23,820 bases of DNA from positions 1 through 23,820 of the forward strand of contig DASYUM010000074.1 of assembly GCA_036001225.1 (NCBI GenBank). Direction: 5' to 3'. The position numbers and the translations under genes were made by a program. The notes below the pieces were generated by a model, which was not told the DNA's origin, made no database searches, and worked only from the letters and a program-made list of their open reading frames with translations. This document shows, piece by piece, positions 21,065-23,820 of the stretch. This DNA comes from DASYUM01 sp036001225 (lineage in GTDB: Bacteria > Methylomirabilota > Methylomirabilia > Rokubacteriales > DASRDR01). Every line of letters starts with the position of its first letter. Within the stretch, counting starts at the first letter, position 1.

Positions 21065-23056
21065 CTACTGACGGAGGAGCTCTTCGACCAGCTCGCGGGC
21101 GGCGGCCGCGTATTGCTGGCCGGTCCGCTCGAGATCGGCGCTGGCGATGCAGTTCATGTACTCCTCGACGGCCCGGGTGAACTGCCGGCGCCGCTGGAGC
21201 TCGCGGCCGTTCTCCAGGAAATAGTTCTGCCGGCTCCCGTAGTGACGGGCGATCAACCCGACGATCTTCCCCACCACCTGCTCGGTGACGCGGTTCAACA
21301 CTTCGGTGGGAATGGGGGCGTTCTTGGAGACGGCCTGGATGCCGGCCGCCTCCACCCCCTCCGAGAAGTCCTGCTTGAAGGTCTCCTGCTCGTCGATCTT
21401 CTCGGCGAAGAGGATCTCACCGCGCTCGACGCCGACCAGGCGGAAGGAGACGCTCACGTAGCCGATCGCGGTGACGCTGCCGACCCTGTAGGTGAAGAGC
21501 TGGTGGACCGGCTCCTGGATCGTCTGGGCCGGGGCGGGGTCGGTGGACTTCTTGCGCCCCTCCCGGACCGCCGCCATGTGGAGGTCGTAGGCCGGGTTGG
21601 GAACGGTGCGGTTGCCGACCGGGACGGTCACCGTCTTGCGCCCCTCGGCCTCGTTCTGGTCGACCTTGTACTGCAGGACGCGCCCGACCAGGATGACGTC
21701 GATTCCGGCGATCTTGCCGATCTCCTTGGCCGTCTCCACGTCGAGCACGCCGGCCTGCCCGATCGAGATCTCCTTGATGATGGATTGGAGCGCCTCGCGC
21801 TCGATGACCTTGAAGTCCTTGCGTCCGAGCTTGAACAGGTTGGTCACGATGCTGCCGGACACGATCGAGCCGGAGTCGGGGGCCGCCTTGGGCGGCTCGA
21901 AGTCGAGCACCGCGATCTTGACGGTGGCCCGGTCCATCAGCCGCTCCCGGGTCTGCTCGACCTTGTTGGCGACGTCCCGGTAGAAGGGGTCCACTTGTTG
22001 GAGCGTGCGGAACCAGAGGTAGGTGTTCCCCCACAGCTTCTGGGTCTCGAATTCCAGGGCCCGGTCGTAGAGCTTCAGCGCCAGGTCCCGCACCAACGAG
22101 CGGAGCTGGCCGTCCACGCTGTTGGCCGGGCCGAACGCCTGCACCGACGCGGCCAGCGCGCCGTAGACCTTGCCCCAGTCGTCGTTCTCGGCCCGGCGCA
22201 GCGACTCCGTGTAGTACTTCCGCCGACCCTCGCGGGCCACCCGGTCCATCGCGTCGCGGACGCGCGCGTCGGAGGCCCAGTACTTGGTAGCGAGGCGGAG
22301 GAAGGCGAAGGCCTTTTCCAGCTGGCCCTCGGACTCGAACTGGCCGGCCCGGCCGAGGTAGTAGGCGAGGCTGTTGCGCTGCTGGGCCGTTCGGAACCGG
22401 GCCTGGATCGCCTCGTTGGAGGGGTCTCGCCCCAGCGCCTCCTCCAGATGGCGAACGGCTTCGGGCCAGTCCTCGCTCGCTTCGGCCTGAGCGGCCAGGC
22501 GCAGGCTCTTGTCGGTCGCGCCGCGGATCGCCTCCTGGCGCTGTCGGGTGGCGGTGGCATTGGCGGGGTCGATGGCAAGCGCGCGGATCGCGGCCTGCTC
22601 GGCCTGCGGCCACTCGTCGCGTTTAGCCGCCTCCCGGCCCGCGGCCAGCAGCCGCTCCACGTCCTGGGCCAGGGCGGCCCGGCGCTGCTGCAGCGTCGTC
22701 TGGAACTCGCGCGAGGGGGCGTGCCCGGGGTCGTAGCGGAGGGCGCGCTCGACCACGGCCAGCGCCCGGTCCACGTCGGGGATCTGGCTCATGGCGCCGG
22801 CCACGGCGGTGGCGCTTCGAAGCTCTCCCTGCGCGGCCGCCGCCCGGGCCTGGGCCAGGGCCGCCTGGTACTGGGGGTTCCCCGGCTCCTTCGCCACTGC
22901 CGCCTCGTAGGCGCGGATCGCGTCGTCCCACTTCTGCTGGCCAGCCAGGGTCTTGCCGAGCTCGAAGTCCGCGCCGCCCGCGGCGCAGCCGGCCACGACC
23001 AGCGCAATGGCGACCAGCCCCCCGATCCGATTCCACGAAGTGCACTTCGGCTTCAT
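21065..23056 (-). CDS. TPR-CsgG-domain lipoprotein
   Basis: The product has 663 aa. Lipobox VAGC (C24) follows a basic and hydrophobic N-terminus. TPR-like helical repeats span about 25-370 (e.g. QKWDDAIRAYEAAVAKEPGN, DEWPQAEQAAIRALAIDP, EDWPEAVRHLEEALGRDP). A CsgG domain follows at about 378-560: VKIAVLDFEPP, SIVTNLFKLGRKDFKVIEREALQSIIKE, AKEIGKIAGIDVILVGRVLQYK, YVSVSFRLVGVERGEILFAEKID. CsgG forms the curli secretion pore; related domains occur in LpoB-type activators. The N-terminal TPRs and the lack of csg genes make curli secretion unlikely here. The start is ATG 23056, or a GTG (23068) overlapping the upstream stop. It is followed by the kinase after 46 nt. Confidence 0.9.
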   Translation of the reverse strand: MKPKCTSWNRIGGLVAIALVVAGCAAGGADFELGKTLAGQQKWDDAIRAYEAAVAKEPGNPQYQAALAQARAAAAQGELRSATAVAGAMSQIPDVDRALAVVERALRYDPGHAPSREFQTTLQQRRAALAQDVERLLAAGREAAKRDEWPQAEQAAIRALAIDPANATATRQRQEAIRGATDKSLRLAAQAEASEDWPEAVRHLEEALGRDPSNEAIQARFRTAQQRNSLAYYLGRAGQFESEGQLEKAFAFLRLATKYWASDARVRDAMDRVAREGRRKYYTESLRRAENDDWGKVYGALAASVQAFGPANSVDGQLRSLVRDLALKLYDRALEFETQKLWGNTYLWFRTLQQVDPFYRDVANKVEQTRERLMDRATVKIAVLDFEPPKAAPDSGSIVSGSIVTNLFKLGRKDFKVIEREALQSIIKEISIGQAGVLDVETAKEIGKIAGIDVILVGRVLQYKVDQNEAEGRKTVTVPVGNRTVPNPAYDLHMAAVREGRKKSTDPAPAQTIQEPVHQLFTYRVGSVTAIGYVSVSFRLVGVERGEILFAEKIDEQETFKQDFSEGVEAAGIQAVSKNAPIPTEVLNRVTEQVVGKIVGLIARHYGSRQNYFLENGRELQRRRQFTRAVEEYMNCIASADLERTGQQYAAAARELVEELLRQ

Positions 23057-23064
23057 GACTGGTC

Positions 23065-23820
23065 TCACGGTCCTTTCTTCCTCGCAGGTTGCTCCTCGAT
23101 CATCTCCTTGAGGTTCTGCTGGCCCTGGCGCTCGAAGGCCTTGGATGCTCTCTGAAGACTGCGGGCGCGGGTCACCGCCTGGCGGTACCGGGCGTTGGCG
23201 GGATCGAGGGCCAGGGCGCGCTCGAACGCCGCCACCGCCTCGTCGTAGTTCTTGAGCTGGAGCAGGGCCAAGCCGACGCCGTTGTAGCCGAGGGCCGACT
23301 CGGGGTTCGTCGTCACGACGAACTGGAACTCGCGGAAGGCGCGCTGGAGCTGGCCGTCGGCGAGAAACGTCTCGGCGCGGGCGAGGAGGTCCTGCTCGAT
23401 CCCCTTGAAGGCCTGCCACACCTGCGGCTCCCCGGGGTCGATCTCCATCGCCTTGACCACCAGCGTCTGGGCCCCCCGGACGTCGCCGTCCGCGGCCAGG
23501 CTCTTCGCCTTGTCGAGGAGCGGCCGCACGGTGTCCCACTTGGTCGGCTCGACGGCGGGCTCGGCCGCCGGCGGCGCGGGGGCAGCCGCGGCCGGTGGGC
23601 GCGGCTCGGGCGCGGCTGGCACCCGGACCGCACCGCCGATCACCAGCGGCGGTGGGGGGGGTGGCGGGCCCGGAATCAACGCGACCATCGTTTCGGCGGC
23701 GCCGCGCGGCAGCGCCGGCGCCGGCGGCGGCTCGAGCGGGTGCGGCGGGCGGGTGTCCGGGGTCTCGCCGCTCTCCGCCGCGGCCGGGCCCAGCGGGGCC
23801 GGGGGCGGTCCCACGGCGGT
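23065..23820 (-). CDS. Pro-rich TPR protein (5' end cut by window)
   Basis: At least 251 residues are visible; the frame is open to the window edge, so the true start is probably outside, although GTG 23814 is possible. The visible N-terminal half is a Pro/Ala-rich linker (runs of Pro near residues 51-56), which often separates a membrane anchor from a soluble domain. The C-terminal half has TPR units (e.g. AFREFQFVVTTNPESALGYN and KNYDEAVAAFERALALDPAN) and ends with a charged helix. Its stop (TGA 23065-23067) lies 8 nt before ATG 23056 of the CsgG lipoprotein and overlaps the alternative GTG, so coupling is likely. It probably works with the CsgG lipoprotein and kinase genes downstream. Confidence 0.8.
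   Translation of the reverse strand, partial: TAVGPPPAPLGPAAAESGETPDTRPPHPLEPPPAPALPRGAAETMVALIPGPPPPPPPLVIGGAVRVPAAPEPRPPAAAAPAPPAAEPAVEPTKWDTVRPLLDKAKSLAADGDVRGAQTLVVKAMEIDPGEPQVWQAFKGIEQDLLARAETFLADGQLQRAFREFQFVVTTNPESALGYNGVGLALLQLKNYDEAVAAFERALALDPANARYRQAVTRARSLQRASKAFERQGQQNLKEMIEEQPARKKGP

Overview
This window is very GC-rich and tightly packed. Genes are short-spaced or overlapping, GTG and TTG starts are common, and there are no rRNA or tRNA genes, insertion sequences or CRISPR arrays that I can see. The gene families (two SDRs of the beta-ketoacyl-reductase-like type, hydroxypyruvate isomerase, XdhC, MoeA, an LSTGLKQ-type ABC ATPase, a PknB-type kinase with a TPR tail) and the base composition suggest a soil or subsurface bacterium of the Rokubacteria/Methylomirabilota (NC10) or deltaproteobacterial kind. 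This is an inference from style, not a taxonomic assignment.

Layout. 1-5378 (minus strand): a 5-formyl-THF cyclo-ligase-like protein, an SDR and a secreted kelch protein form one run. An hsp20 gene follows as an isolated unit with its own TTGACA promoter and strong intrinsic terminator. Then come a secreted amidohydrolase, hydroxypyruvate isomerase and a truncated BrkB/YihY membrane protein. 5490-6763 (plus): a DsbA/FrnE-like thiol oxidoreductase whose first active-site Cys codon is TGA, followed by a LOG-family protein. 6833-8180 (minus): an RRM RNA-binding protein with an elaborate leader, and a second atypical SDR. 8279-11902: a molybdenum-enzyme maturation region with DUF309, XdhC and RDD genes on the minus strand and divergent moeA on the plus strand. 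11928-15355 (minus): an ABC-2 exporter pair, an alpha/beta hydrolase and a small secreted protein. 15516-16676 (plus): a possible small exported protein, a Rieske ferredoxin-like protein and an NTF2-like protein. 16770-23820 (minus): a compact envelope and signalling run of a TPR protein, a TPR-CsgG lipoprotein, a transmembrane Ser/Thr kinase with a TPR tail, a PDZ lipoprotein and an unrecognised secreted protein.

The strongest unusual signal is at 5490-6086. An in-frame TGA sits exactly where the DsbA family has the first Cys of CPWC, the frame is open on both sides, and a nested stem-loop begins right after the TGA. This fits a selenocysteine protein (UPWC) that automatic annotation would truncate to a version without its active site. 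Other points of interest are the kinase/CsgG/PDZ cluster, the RRM leader (promoter, perfect palindrome, 14-bp hairpin), -10 boxes placed 6-9 nt before several start codons (possible leaderless mRNAs), and two SDRs without a normal catalytic Tyr/Lys pair.

No searches, folding energies or alignments were run. Family calls rest on motifs read directly from the translations.
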